NCBI GenBank assembly: GCA_946476985.1
Contig: CAMKWS010000008.1
Coordinates: 23,921-87,920 of the forward strand
Source of the DNA: an uncultured Acetobacteraceae bacterium
Lineage (GTDB): Bacteria; Pseudomonadota; Alphaproteobacteria; Acetobacterales; Acetobacteraceae
Length of the DNA stretch: 64,000 nucleotides
Direction: 5' to 3'
The translations under genes and the position numbers were made by a program. This document shows, piece by piece, positions 35,529-44,893 of this stretch. Numbering within the stretch: position 1 is the stretch's first letter; the number at the start of each line of letters is the position of its first letter. The notes beneath the pieces are model-generated. The model saw only the letters and a list, made by a program, of their open reading frames with translations, made no database searches and had not been told where the DNA came from.

Positions 35529-38500
35529 GCCAGCAGACTATGATACCTAATAAGCAGGATGCTGCCCGTGAAGCTGCGCGCGATGAGGCTAATCGCCAAC
35601 AGAAAATTGCTTCTGACCCCCGGGCATCTGTGTTTGTGTCGGCCTCAGCAGGATCTGGCAAAACGAAATTATTGATCGACCGCTTATTGCGTCTCATGCT
35701 GCCGATGGAGGTCGAAGATGAACATGGCCAGCCTTGTTTGGTCGAGGGTTCTGATCCCTCTCGTATTTTATGTCTGACTTACACAAAAGCGGCTGCGGCA
35801 GAGATGGCGCATCGTTTGCAGAACCATCTTGGGAGATGGGTGTCATTATCAGATGAAGATCTCGGGCAGGCGCTGCGTGATCTGGATGTGCCTAATACAG
35901 AGCAAACGCGCGAGAAAGCGCGTGGCCTGTTTTTGAAAGTTCTAGACGCGCCGGGCGGGTTGCAAGTTGAGACGATCCACGCCTTTTGCCAGTCTTTGTT
36001 ACGACGCTTTCCTTTAGAAGCAGCGTTGGACCCTCATTTTACATTATTGGAAGAAACGGACGGCGCGGTTGCCTTGCGAAGGGCATTAGATGAAGGCTTA
36101 GCCCAATCTGAAGAGTCTGTGCGGACATTAGCTGGGATCATCTCGTTCGATAAGGTGATTGAACTCCTAGTGGGGATGAATGCCCATTCTGACAGAGTAC
36201 AGCCTTTATTACAGCTCTGGCAGCAACGCCCTCAAGTAGTTGAGAGGGCCTATCAAACCCTGCTTCAAGCTGGAGAAAAGGCTGCGTCTTTTATTGAGGA
36301 AGAGGCCTGTAGCTTTATAGATGAAGAAGGTTTGCGAGCTGATATTAAGGCGGCTTTTGGGCTTCTTACAAAGGCGAGTCAGCAAAATATCTTCCAACCT
36401 TTATTAGATTATCTTGCGCGGTCTATATCAGAGCGGCATTTGGCTGATGTTGTTAGTATTTTCCTGACAAACGAGGGCGCTGCGCGGAAGATGGGGCGGC
36501 TCGTCGGGAAAAAAGCAAACCAAGAATATCCGTCTCTTCTAGAACGTATGGAGAAGGAGGCTGACCGACAGGTTCAGCTGCAAGAGAAGCTGAAAGCTCA
36601 AAGGCTTTTAGAGGCCAATATGGCTTTGTTAGCGCTCGCTTTGCCAGTGATTGTACGTTTTGCTCAAGAGAAAAAGCGGCGTGGTGTGGTGGATTATAAT
36701 GATCTTATCGCACATACGAGAGATGTCTTGCGGGAGCCAGGGGCGGCGTGGGTTCTCTATAAGCTAGATGGTGGGATAGACCATCTTTTGCTGGATGAGG
36801 TGCAGGATACCTCAGCTCTGCAATGGGAGATTGCAGGGGCATTAACGGTGGATTTCTTTTCTGGTGAAGGTGCACGTGAGAAAACACCTCGCCCGCGGAC
36901 AATTTTTGCTGTGGGGGATTTTAAACAGTCCATTTATAGTTTTCAGGGTGCCGAACCGGAGCAGTTTCATAAATGGCGGCGAGAATTTGCCAATAGGGTG
37001 ACACGTGCCAATTTGTTATGGCGTGACCCAGATTTGAATGTTTCGTTTCGTTCTGTCCCGCCCATATTGGCGTTTGTAGATAGTGTTTTTGAAAATGATG
37101 ACGCAGCTTATGGCCTGCGGGAGACAGAGCAGACACCGCTTTTAAAGCATGTATCTGCACGTTCTGGTGAGGGGGGACGGATCGAGCTATGGCCGCTCGT
37201 GCCTGCAGAGGGTGCAAAGCAAAATGAAGGTGCCGAGCAGGCGGAAGAAGGGGATATCTTACCAGACCCTTGGCGCGCTCCGCAGCGTAATACAGATCAA
37301 CGCAGTGCACAGCAATGCTTAGCAGATGGCATTGCGCAATATCTTTCAGAACATATTGGTAAACCGCTTCAAGCAGGGAAAGAGCCTCTTAAGGCGGGAG
37401 ATGTGCTGGTACTTGTACCGAAGCGTTCTTCCTTCTTGCGGTTGTTGATTCGTGCTCTGAAAACGCAAGATATTCCTGTTGCGAGTTTTATCCGTGATGG
37501 GCTGACAGAGCAGGCTGCTGTGCAGGATTTAATGACGTTATGCGATGCAGTGCTTTTGCCGCAGGATGACCTTAGCTTAGCGAGTGTGTTGACCTCTCCT
37601 TTGGGTGGGGTAAGTGATCAGTCATTGATGGACCTTGCTACTTATAATGGGCGTAAACGGGCATTAGGCCGTGGGGGGCAGCCATTATGGAGCCTTTTGC
37701 GAGAGCGGCACACAGAGCGTGAAGACTGGCGCGCAGCGTGGGAGCGTCTGCAGGCTCTTTATCGCCGTGTGGATTACGACACCCCTTATAGTATTTTGAT
37801 GCAGGCTCTTGGTGTGCAAGGGGGACGTACACGTTTGTTGGCGCGGCTAGGGCCAGAGGCGGCAGAGCCGATTGATGAATTACTCACCGTGGCTTTGGCA
37901 TATGAGGCGCAACATCCCCCGTCATTGCAGGGCTTTTTGCAATGGTTGCGTGCGAGTGCGGTGACTAGCCGTCGTGAAGCAGAAAATGATATTGATGCTG
38001 TGCGGATTATGACGGTGCATTCCTCTAAAGGCTTGCAGTCACGCTTGGTTATTATGCCGGATACAACATCTTCAGATAAAGGAGCTGATAATATGTTTTG
38101 GCCGCATCAGGATGATGCAGGCGAAAATGTTACATCTGACCTTTTGTCTAAAGATGTGCCTCTACCATTGTGGGTGCCGTTGGCTGATTTATCGACAAGC
38201 CATGTTAATAGTTTCAAGAATATAGAGGCGAAGCGCCTGAGGGCAGAGAAAAACCGCCTTTTATATGTTGGGCTAACACGTGCGAGTGATGCGCTGATTA
38301 TTTGTGGCTGGCAGCCTAAGCAGACCTCAGAGGGGCGCTGGTATCACTATTGCCGTGAGGGATTGGAGCGTTTGAAAAAGAGCGAGGATTATGCGCCCTA
38401 CGTTACCGCTCCACCTTGTGATCTAGGGTGGGAAGGTGAGCAGCTTGTGCTAGATGTCCCCGTAGAAAAGATAACGACTAAGACGAAAGATGCCCTAACG

Positions 38501-39217
38501 TCAGAGGCGGCGGTGGCTTTGCCTACATGGTTAGGAAGCGCACCAGATTGGCAGGTTGAACCCGCACCGCAGGAGGATGCCTTAGCTCGCCCTCTGGCAC
38601 CGAGTCGGCCGGATGGGGCTATTTTTGGTCCGCTCCCAGCAGCACGGTCCCCATTGGATATTATGAAAGAGGGGATTCTGCTTCCAGAGCCCGTGAACCG
38701 CCGGCATGATGCGATGCAGCGCGGTGTTTTAGTGCATCGTCTCTTACAGTTTTTGCCTGATATTGAGCCTGTTCATCGGCATGAGAAAGCGCAAGCATGG
38801 CTTAAACATGCAATGCCTGGTTTGGTTCAAGAGGATGTTACGTCTTTAGCTCAGTCCGTTGTGTCTATTTTAGAAATGGAAACATTAGCGCCACTTTTTG
38901 GCCCCGGGAGTCGTGCTGAGCAGGGGATATCAGGCACATTGGGGCGCCCAGGTGATGGGAAAGGTCGTGTTGTTCTAGGGCAAGTAGACCGTTTCTGTTT
39001 TGACGGGGATGTTGTGTGGTTGTGTGATTATAAAACCGGGCGTCCGCCACGGCAGCAGCAAAACGTGCCGCGTGCGTATATTGCGCAGATGTCAAGTTAT
39101 CGACAAGTGATGCAAGCTTTGTACCCGGGACGGGATGTACGCTGTTTTATTGTGTGGATTGATGGGCCAAAAGTCACGGAATTATCTGAGGCTTTGATGG
39201 CCTCTGTGGAGGTGTGA
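35525..39217 (+). CDS. addA: AddA, double-strand break repair helicase-nuclease subunit
   Basis: A 1230-residue UvrD/Rep-like helicase fused to a RecB nuclease domain. Helicase motif I is SASAGSGKTK near residue 40, motif Ia contains LTYTKAAAAEM, motif II is LLLDEVQDTSALQW, and motif III is GDFKQSIYSFQGAEP. Motifs V/VI include TVHSSKGLQSRLV and YVGLTRASDAL. The C-terminal nuclease has GQVDRFCFDGDVVWLCDYKTGR. ATG 35525 overlaps the addB stop as ATGA; the longer frame from 35492 is not needed. trxA follows. Confidence 0.95.
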   Translation: MSQQTMIPNKQDAAREAARDEANRQQKIASDPRASVFVSASAGSGKTKLLIDRLLRLMLPMEVEDEHGQPCLVEGSDPSRILCLTYTKAAAAEMAHRLQNHLGRWVSLSDEDLGQALRDLDVPNTEQTREKARGLFLKVLDAPGGLQVETIHAFCQSLLRRFPLEAALDPHFTLLEETDGAVALRRALDEGLAQSEESVRTLAGIISFDKVIELLVGMNAHSDRVQPLLQLWQQRPQVVERAYQTLLQAGEKAASFIEEEACSFIDEEGLRADIKAAFGLLTKASQQNIFQPLLDYLARSISERHLADVVSIFLTNEGAARKMGRLVGKKANQEYPSLLERMEKEADRQVQLQEKLKAQRLLEANMALLALALPVIVRFAQEKKRRGVVDYNDLIAHTRDVLREPGAAWVLYKLDGGIDHLLLDEVQDTSALQWEIAGALTVDFFSGEGAREKTPRPRTIFAVGDFKQSIYSFQGAEPEQFHKWRREFANRVTRANLLWRDPDLNVSFRSVPPILAFVDSVFENDDAAYGLRETEQTPLLKHVSARSGEGGRIELWPLVPAEGAKQNEGAEQAEEGDILPDPWRAPQRNTDQRSAQQCLADGIAQYLSEHIGKPLQAGKEPLKAGDVLVLVPKRSSFLRLLIRALKTQDIPVASFIRDGLTEQAAVQDLMTLCDAVLLPQDDLSLASVLTSPLGGVSDQSLMDLATYNGRKRALGRGGQPLWSLLRERHTEREDWRAAWERLQALYRRVDYDTPYSILMQALGVQGGRTRLLARLGPEAAEPIDELLTVALAYEAQHPPSLQGFLQWLRASAVTSRREAENDIDAVRIMTVHSSKGLQSRLVIMPDTTSSDKGADNMFWPHQDDAGENVTSDLLSKDVPLPLWVPLADLSTSHVNSFKNIEAKRLRAEKNRLLYVGLTRASDALIICGWQPKQTSEGRWYHYCREGLERLKKSEDYAPYVTAPPCDLGWEGEQLVLDVPVEKITTKTKDALTSEAAVALPTWLGSAPDWQVEPAPQEDALARPLAPSRPDGAIFGPLPAARSPLDIMKEGILLPEPVNRRHDAMQRGVLVHRLLQFLPDIEPVHRHEKAQAWLKHAMPGLVQEDVTSLAQSVVSILEMETLAPLFGPGSRAEQGISGTLGRPGDGKGRVVLGQVDRFCFDGDVVWLCDYKTGRPPRQQQNVPRAYIAQMSSYRQVMQALYPGRDVRCFIVWIDGPKVTELSEALMASVEV

Positions 39218-39451
39218 ACGTTTCGTTTATAAAGAAAACAGATTAGGTACTATATAAATACCTATTTGGCATTTACGGCGATATGTGCAGTTTTGGTACA
39301 CGCAGTGCGAAGATACTCTGATGTGTATTGGACACTCATGCGGGTAATTTGTTTCATATGAGACTAAAGGCCGAACCCTGTGGTGGAATATCTGCCACGC
39401 CTATGTCAGACTGGCCGGACTGGTAGATATTTAGAAACTGGGGAGAGAATT

Positions 39452-39781
39452 ATGAGCGAGCACACAATTGCTGTGACAGATCAAAGCTTTGAAGCTGATG
39501 TTCTAAAAGCTGAAGGTTTTGTTTTGTTAGACTTTTGGGCTGAGTGGTGCGGTCCATGCCGTATGGTTGCACCTGCGCTTGAGGAGATCGGTAAGGAATA
39601 TGCTGGCCGTTTGATTGTTGCGAAAATGGATATCGATGCGAGTCCAGAAACACCAACTAAGTTCGGTGTGCGTAGCATTCCAACATTGATTCTATTGAAG
39701 AATGGTGAGCCTGTGGCCCAGCAGATGGGTGCACTGCCTAAAAGCCAGTTAAAAGCATGGATTGATTCTCATATTGGCTGA
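39452..39781 (+). CDS. trxA: Thioredoxin
   Basis: A 109-residue cytoplasmic thioredoxin with the active site WCGPC (C33, C36), the cis-proline block SIPTLILLKNGE and the terminal helix SQLKAWIDSHIG. ATG 39452 follows GGGGAGAGA; the upstream extension to 39380 is not conserved in kind. Position after addA is common in alphaproteobacteria, but a 234-base gap suggests its own promoter. A terminator follows. Confidence 0.96.
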   Translation: MSEHTIAVTDQSFEADVLKAEGFVLLDFWAEWCGPCRMVAPALEEIGKEYAGRLIVAKMDIDASPETPTKFGVRSIPTLILLKNGEPVAQQMGALPKSQLKAWIDSHIG

Positions 39782-39864
39782 GATTGTATGCTGACACATG
39801 GTGCGTTGTTCTGGCGGATGAAGAAGGGCGTGCCGGTGTCTAGACATATGTATGAATGAGGAAC

Positions 39865-39920
39865 AAGAGCCCTACAAAGGGAGGTTATAGAACGGCCTAC
39901 CTTATGTGGGGCTCTTTTTT
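39865..39920 (+). terminator. Terminator after trxA
   Basis: An outer stem AAGAGCCCTAC / GTGGGGCTCTT with one G-U pair, then T4. The interior can form a second small hairpin. Confidence 0.8.
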
Positions 39921-39980
39921 AATAGGTGAATTCAAGAGTAAGGCGTGGTCAGTCTTAGCGGGACGGTGTAAAACACATTC

Positions 39981-41177
39981 ATGTTTAAAAAGTCTGATTT
40001 TCCAGCTCCTGTTCTTATAACAACCTCTTCAGAGGTCGCGGCTTTATGTGCGAAGCTGCGTGATGAGCCGTTTGTAACGGTGGATACGGAGTTTGTGCGG
40101 GAGAAAACATACTGGCCACAGCTGTGTCTTGTGCAGTTGGGTGGGCTGGAAGATGTGGCTTTGATTGATGCCTGCGCTCCTGGGATTGATCTTTCTCCAC
40201 TTGCTGAGCTTTTAGCTAAACCTGATTGTGTTAAGGTCTTTCATGCAGCACGGCAGGACCTAGAGATATTCCTGCATCTATTTGACCAGCTTCCTGTTAA
40301 TATTTTTGATACACAGGTCGCCGCGATGGTGGCAGGTTTTGGGGAGCAGGTTGGTTATGATAGCCTTGTAGGGGCAATTACAGGCCAGCGTATTGATAAG
40401 GCGCATCGTTTTAGCGATTGGGCTGCTCGACCTCTTTCAAAAGCACAGATTGCCTATGCAAGTGCTGATGTAACCCATTTACGCACAGTTTATGAGGTTC
40501 TTTCAAAGCAGTTGGAGGAGCAAGGGCGTTTAGCTTGGGTAAAGAGCGAGCTTGCTGCTTTGGGAGAAGTAAGCCTTTTCCGTCCGGATCCACGGCGCTT
40601 GTGGGAGAAGCTGAAAGCACGGACAAACAATCGGAAGGTATTGGCTGTACTTCGAGAAATTGCTGCATGGCGTGAGGGGGCTGCTCAAAGGGTAAACCAG
40701 CCACGCCAGCGGATCGTGCGAGATGAAAGCTTGCTAGAGCTTGCTGCTGTTCGCCCGCAGACCATTGAGGCATTAGCGCGTATTCGTGGTATAAGCCGCG
40801 GGTTTGCTGAAGGAGATATGGGGGCAGGGCTACTCGCAGCGATTGCAGCGGGGGAGCAGGTGCCAGAGAGTGAGCAACCTGTACCATTATCTCGTAAAAA
40901 GGCAGAACGCCCTAGGGCGCCTTCTGGTGTTGTAGCTTTGTTGAAGGTTCTCTTGGCTGCCAGAAGTGAGGATGGACGTGTGGCAGCCCGGTTAGTGGCG
41001 TCATCTGATGAGCTGGAGCGCCTTGCATTGGGTGAGACAGATCTTCCAGTTTTGCAGGGATGGCGTGCCGAGCTTTTTGGGAAAGAGGCAGAAGCTCTTA
41101 TAGCGGGTAAGGTGGCGCTCTGTATTGAGCAGGGGCAGTTGCGTATCATAAAGCAGGATAGGACGAACTGCGGATAA
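39981..41177 (+). CDS. rnd: Ribonuclease D
   Basis: A 398-residue 3'-5' exoribonuclease for tRNA maturation. DEDD exonuclease motifs are seen: VDTEFVREKTYW (D, E), VFHAARQDLEIF (D), and the late YASADVTHLRTVYE (Y...D). An HRDC domain follows (about 215-290, KVLAVLREIAAWREGAAQ). The Ala/Arg-rich C-terminal part is less conserved. It is a single gene between trxA and gcrA. Confidence 0.93.
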   Translation: MFKKSDFPAPVLITTSSEVAALCAKLRDEPFVTVDTEFVREKTYWPQLCLVQLGGLEDVALIDACAPGIDLSPLAELLAKPDCVKVFHAARQDLEIFLHLFDQLPVNIFDTQVAAMVAGFGEQVGYDSLVGAITGQRIDKAHRFSDWAARPLSKAQIAYASADVTHLRTVYEVLSKQLEEQGRLAWVKSELAALGEVSLFRPDPRRLWEKLKARTNNRKVLAVLREIAAWREGAAQRVNQPRQRIVRDESLLELAAVRPQTIEALARIRGISRGFAEGDMGAGLLAAIAAGEQVPESEQPVPLSRKKAERPRAPSGVVALLKVLLAARSEDGRVAARLVASSDELERLALGETDLPVLQGWRAELFGKEAEALIAGKVALCIEQGQLRIIKQDRTNCG

Positions 41178-41309
41178 GTGTTATAGGTACAAAACTTACT
41201 TAAAGCCTTATTGGTTAATAAAAGGCGGCTTTGGCCTGTTACGGGTTTCTGTTAAGAAACAGCAAAGAATCATTTAATGATATTGCGGGTATGAGTGGAG
41301 AAGAAGCGG

Positions 41310-41966
41310 ATGGCTATGGAATGGACAGATGAGCTAATAGCCCAACTGCGGGATTTATGGGGGCAGGGGCTCTCAACGGCAGAAATTGGTCGTCGGCTTT
41401 CGATTACCAAAAATGCGGTTGTTGGCAAGGCGCATCGCTTGGGGCTGCCGCCGCGTCCGTCTCCCATTCGTAATCGAGCTGCAGCTGATGGAACGGCTAA
41501 AGTAACGCGTACACGTACGCCGCGTGCGAAAAAGGCTGATACTGTTAAAGATTCTAAGGCAGAAAGCGGTAAGAGCGTTAAGGATGCTGCTGAAAAAGCA
41601 CCTAAAAAAGCTGCAAAGGTTGTAAAGGTAGCGGCTGATGCCGAGAAAACGGCTAAAACTGCGACCCAAGCGGCTGGTCAGACTGCTTCAGTAGGGAGTG
41701 AGGAGAAGGTGAGTGCAGCAAAGGTAGCTGCTTCACCTGCGGCAGAGGCCCGTTCTGCTGCTCCACCACGAAAAACACTGTCACCACGGCGTGTGCGTGA
41801 GGTGATGGATCGCTCTACACGTCAGGGGCCAACATGCCAGTGGCCTCATGGGGATCCAGGTACACCTGACTTCCATTTCTGTGGGGCAACGCCTTTGCCT
41901 GGTAAGCCGTATTGTGCTGAGCATGCTGCGATTGCGTATGTTAAAATTCGTGACCGCCGGCATTGA
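41310..41966 (+). CDS. gcrA: Cell-cycle regulator GcrA
   Basis: About 218 residues, an alphaproteobacterial transcription factor that works with sigma-70 at CcrM-methylated GANTC sites. The N-terminal DNA-binding part has WTDELIAQLRDLWGQGLS, then TAEIGRRLSITKNAVVGKAHRLGL. A long Lys/Ala linker (about 60-150) follows, then the C-terminal sigma-binding block with CQWPHGDPGTPDFHFCGA and YCAEHAAIAYV. ATG 41310 has GGAGAAG before it; ATG 41316 and GTG 41295 are alternatives. A GAATC site lies about 40 bases upstream. Confidence 0.95.
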   Translation: MAMEWTDELIAQLRDLWGQGLSTAEIGRRLSITKNAVVGKAHRLGLPPRPSPIRNRAAADGTAKVTRTRTPRAKKADTVKDSKAESGKSVKDAAEKAPKKAAKVVKVAADAEKTAKTATQAAGQTASVGSEEKVSAAKVAASPAAEARSAAPPRKTLSPRRVREVMDRSTRQGPTCQWPHGDPGTPDFHFCGATPLPGKPYCAEHAAIAYVKIRDRRH

Positions 41967-42008
41967 TATGAGAAGGACCTAGGATCTGATGTTCTAGGCC
42001 GGAAGAAC

Positions 42009-42045
42009 AAAAAGGCTGCCTTGCATCGCAAGGCAGCCTTTTTCA
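42009..42045. terminator. Bidirectional terminator between gcrA and the bactofilin gene
   Basis: A perfect 16-bp stem AAAAAGGCTGCCTTGC / GCAAGGCAGCCTTTTT with a 3-base loop; A-tract on the left, T-tract on the right, between convergent genes. Confidence 0.95.
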
Positions 42046-42078
42046 TATCTGGTTCAGCTCATGACCATAAGGGCTGGA

Positions 42079-42588
42079 TTATCCTGCCTTATCCGCTTTT
42101 GAGTCTGTTTTGTGTGCTTTGTTGTTCTGCGGAGCGGAAGATTGGTGGTTGTTATGTTCTTTCCCTGGGAGTGGGGTAGTGACCATATCCAGCTTACCCA
42201 TAACTTGACCACCTTCATCAACTTGCAAACGACGGCATTCGGCATCACCTAGGAGGCGGCCTGTTGCTCTAATGGTTAGGGTATTACGCGTGGAAAGAGA
42301 GCCGTCTAGTGTCCCGCTGATTTCAGCTGATCCAGCTTCGACAACCCCACGGAAAAGACTGTCAGGAGCTAGAATAAGCTCTTTTACAGTGAGGCGTTCA
42401 ATATCAACTGTTCCTTCGACAATAAGCCGTTCGACATTTTCAAGAGTACCACGGATGGTGATACCGCTATGAACAGTAAGCGTGCGGGAATTGTCTGAAA
42501 AACCCAAAGCGTCATGGCTGCTAGAGCGTGATGCCCGTTGGCGCGGAGCGGAAATGGGCATGGGGGAGGGAGGGGTTGGTAGAGACAT
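42079..42588 (-). CDS. Bactofilin (polymer-forming cytoskeletal protein)
   Basis: A 169-residue protein with a disordered Pro/Ser-rich N-terminus and a central right-handed beta-helix of short repeats: GITIRGTLENVERLIVEG, TVDIERLTVKELILAP, GVVEAGSAEISGTLDG, ATGRLLGDAECRRLQV. Bactofilins self-assemble without nucleotide and position cell-wall or stalk enzymes. A C-terminal His/Asn/Lys-rich tail follows. ATG 42588 has AAAGGA before it; the frame is open to 42639. Confidence 0.92.
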   Translation of the reverse strand: MSLPTPPSPMPISAPRQRASRSSSHDALGFSDNSRTLTVHSGITIRGTLENVERLIVEGTVDIERLTVKELILAPDSLFRGVVEAGSAEISGTLDGSLSTRNTLTIRATGRLLGDAECRRLQVDEGGQVMGKLDMVTTPLPGKEHNNHQSSAPQNNKAHKTDSKADKAG

Positions 42589-42661
42589 GGTTTCCTTTAG
42601 GAAGGCGATAAGATGAACCTGATAACCTAGATAGACCAATTAACAGTCTGTCAGGCGCTGG

Positions 42662-42673
42662 GCCTATATAGGC
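42662..42673. repeat. Perfect 12-bp palindrome in the bactofilin/pfkB gap
   Basis: GCCTATATAGGC lies 74 bases upstream of the bactofilin start, in a 303-base divergent gap. It contains a TATATA element and could be an operator over a promoter. I see no gene in 42589-42891. Confidence 0.4.
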
Positions 42674-42891
42674 ATTTGTTAAAATAGTGATTCGAAACTG
42701 TCTTGGCTAGAAAAACAGGTCAAACAATGAAGGAAAGTTTTCATTTAATGGTGTTGGGGGCACCCTTTCTGTAATTTTTGAGCATTTTTAGTTCTCAGAT
42801 TGCTGGAAAGATCGCCCGTAAAGTGGATTGATCTATAGCTTCTGCACGTTATGGTGGAGCAACTTCATACATAAGAGAAGAGAGTGCGGCT

Positions 42892-43872
42892 GTGTCTTCA
42901 GGACTTGTAAAATATGACCTGCTATGTGTTGGCAACGCCATTGTAGATGTATTGGCCTCGGTACGTGCAGAGCTACTCACAGAGCTGGGAGCTACCCCAG
43001 GGGGTATGACGTTAATTGATACCTCTATGATGGAGCGGATTGAGCAAAAGATCACAGTCGAGCGTGTAACGGGAGGCGGTTCTACAGCTAATAGTGCTGT
43101 GGTGGCAGCTCGTATGGGGTTGAAGACCGCTTATCTTGGGAAAGTGGCTTCCGATAAAGCTGGGGATGACTTTACGCATGACATGCAGGCGCAGGGTATT
43201 ACATACCCGTCCCAGCCCTTGCAAAATGTAGCCCCTACAGCACGGTGTATTGTCCTAGTAACGCCGGACGGTCAGCGGACGATGTTCACATATCTCGGAG
43301 CATGCGTGGAGTTTACTGTGGAGGACGTGGTGGAGGATGTTGTAGCAGACTCGGCCATTACATATCTTGAGGGATATTTGTTTGACCGCCCTCAAGCCCA
43401 AGAGGCTTTTTATCACGCAGCAGCACTCGCTCATAAAGCAGGGCGACAAGTTGCATTAAGCTTATCTGATGCCTTTTGCATCCAGCGGCATCACGCTGCG
43501 TTCCGTAAATTTGTTGCCGAATCGGTCGATATTCTCTTCGCTAATGAAGGTGAGATTCTGGCCTTATATGAGACGGATGATCTCGCAAAAGCATTGTCTC
43601 AACTATCTGCAGAGGTAGCTTTAGGGGTTGTGACCCGTGGCGAGAAGGGCGTTGTTGTTCAAGCGGGAGAGGCACGTCACGAAGTACCAACAAAGGCTGT
43701 GAAGGTTGTTGATACAACAGGAGCTGGGGATGCTTTCGCCGCAGGATTCTTGGCGGGATATTGTCGGCAGCGTTCTTTAGTGGAATGTGCGCAGTTAGGT
43801 AATAAGGCGGCAGGCGATATTATTACCCATTTTGGTGGTCGGCCGGATGAGAGTTTTTCTCTCAAATTGTGA
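42892..43872 (+). CDS. PfkB-family (ribokinase-like) kinase, adenosine-kinase type
   Basis: A 326-residue sugar or nucleoside kinase. It has an N-terminal GNAIVDVLASV and the first PfkB signature region GGGSTANSAVVAARMG. The second signature DTTGAGDAFAAGFLAG holds the catalytic base D280. Overall similarity is to the adenosine kinase branch that alphaproteobacteria carry, but the substrate is not settled by sequence. The start is GTG 42892, with AGAGAAGAGAG upstream. It is convergent with hpnK and shares a terminator with it. Confidence 0.87.
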   Translation: MSSGLVKYDLLCVGNAIVDVLASVRAELLTELGATPGGMTLIDTSMMERIEQKITVERVTGGGSTANSAVVAARMGLKTAYLGKVASDKAGDDFTHDMQAQGITYPSQPLQNVAPTARCIVLVTPDGQRTMFTYLGACVEFTVEDVVEDVVADSAITYLEGYLFDRPQAQEAFYHAAALAHKAGRQVALSLSDAFCIQRHHAAFRKFVAESVDILFANEGEILALYETDDLAKALSQLSAEVALGVVTRGEKGVVVQAGEARHEVPTKAVKVVDTTGAGDAFAAGFLAGYCRQRSLVECAQLGNKAAGDIITHFGGRPDESFSLKL

Positions 43873-43877
43873 AAGAG

Positions 43878-43926
43878 ATGAAGGCTCAGGGCTTGTAGAT
43901 AGGTAAGCCTTGGGCCTTCATATATT
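43878..43926. terminator. Bidirectional terminator between the PfkB gene and hpnK
   Basis: A 17-bp stem (43878-43894 with 43905-43921) with two G-U pairs, filling the gap between the two convergent genes. Confidence 0.8.
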
Positions 43927-43928
43927 TC

Positions 43929-44765
43929 TTACAGCGCATCCCACGTAGTGGTGGTGATGTTGTGCTGTGTGAGAAGCTGTCTGGTTGTTGGCGAGGTAAG
44001 AGAGGCAAGTTCCGCATCTGGTTCATAATCAGGCATGAGACGAGCCATTTGTTCATTTTGTCCTTTAGAAGGATGAAAATAGACCTCACTTACGCCTGTT
44101 GGGAGATGTGGTAGGAGTCGATGAATACGCTCTGGGGTCATATGGCCAGACCAGCGTAGGCCAAAGCAGGAGTCGTTTGTTTTCATTCCAGCTGTACGAA
44201 TCTGCGTACGGAGTACGCGTGTCCATTGTTCTAAAGCACGGTCCCCTAATGAAGGGGTTTCACCAAGAGGGCCTGCAGGTTCCATAGGGGTGCGGACTGC
44301 CTTGAGGCCATAATTTTTCCCTATTTTCAAAAGCATAGCTCCAATAGTGGGGTGTAGGTGCATATGCTTGTGAGCGTTGGCATGGTCGAGTGTGAGGCCC
44401 GTTTTTTCAAAAGCACGAAATTGGGCATCAATCTCTTTTTTCAATGCAGTACGTGCTGAAGGTGAAAAGAAATATTGAAAGCCAAGTTTTAATTGGTCAC
44501 GCCCGAACCACCCGTCTTCATCTGTAATGGCGGGGAGCTTGAGGCTTGAGTCACCTTCAATAACAACGAGATGCAAACCAAGCCTAAGAGACGGCATTTT
44601 TTGTGCGCGGCGTAAAGCATCTTCAAAAGCAGGGGCGGCGACCATAAGGCTCGCTGTGCTGAGGAGGCCTTTGCGGTGTGCTTCTTCAATTGCTTCATTA
44701 ACTTCTACACTCATGCCGAAATCATCAGCAGAGAAAATGACACGGCGTGAGGGAAGAGAGGTCAT
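43929..44765 (-). CDS. hpnK: Hopanoid biosynthesis deacetylase HpnK
   Basis: A 278-residue YdjC-family polysaccharide-deacetylase-like protein. The metal site begins SADDFG (D14/D15), with LGLHLVVIEG and HANAHKHMHLHP later, giving the expected Asp-His-His set. In Burkholderia, HpnK removes the acetyl group from N-acetylglucosaminyl bacteriohopanetetrol (established work, as I recall), and its place with hpnI and hpnJ supports the same role here. A stable terminator-like hairpin separates it from hpnJ. Confidence 0.92.
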   Translation of the reverse strand: MTSLPSRRVIFSADDFGMSVEVNEAIEEAHRKGLLSTASLMVAAPAFEDALRRAQKMPSLRLGLHLVVIEGDSSLKLPAITDEDGWFGRDQLKLGFQYFFSPSARTALKKEIDAQFRAFEKTGLTLDHANAHKHMHLHPTIGAMLLKIGKNYGLKAVRTPMEPAGPLGETPSLGDRALEQWTRVLRTQIRTAGMKTNDSCFGLRWSGHMTPERIHRLLPHLPTGVSEVYFHPSKGQNEQMARLMPDYEPDAELASLTSPTTRQLLTQHNITTTTWDAL

Positions 44766-44837
44766 AATGGCACTCGTTACTCAGGTTAAAGATTAGGTGA
44801 TATTTACTGAAGATTAAAAGAAGTAAGATAGAAACAG

Positions 44838-44871
44838 AAGGGGCGGCCTCATAAAAGGCCGCCCCTTTTGC
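44838..44871. terminator. Terminator-like hairpin between hpnJ and hpnK
   Basis: A perfect 12-bp GC-rich stem AAGGGGCGGCCT / AGGCCGCCCCTT, inside the 128-base gap between two co-oriented genes on the - strand. After the stem the - strand reads CTGTTTC, a broken T-run, so read-through may be partial. Confidence 0.6.
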
Positions 44872-44893
44872 ACAATTGATATTTTACATCAGC

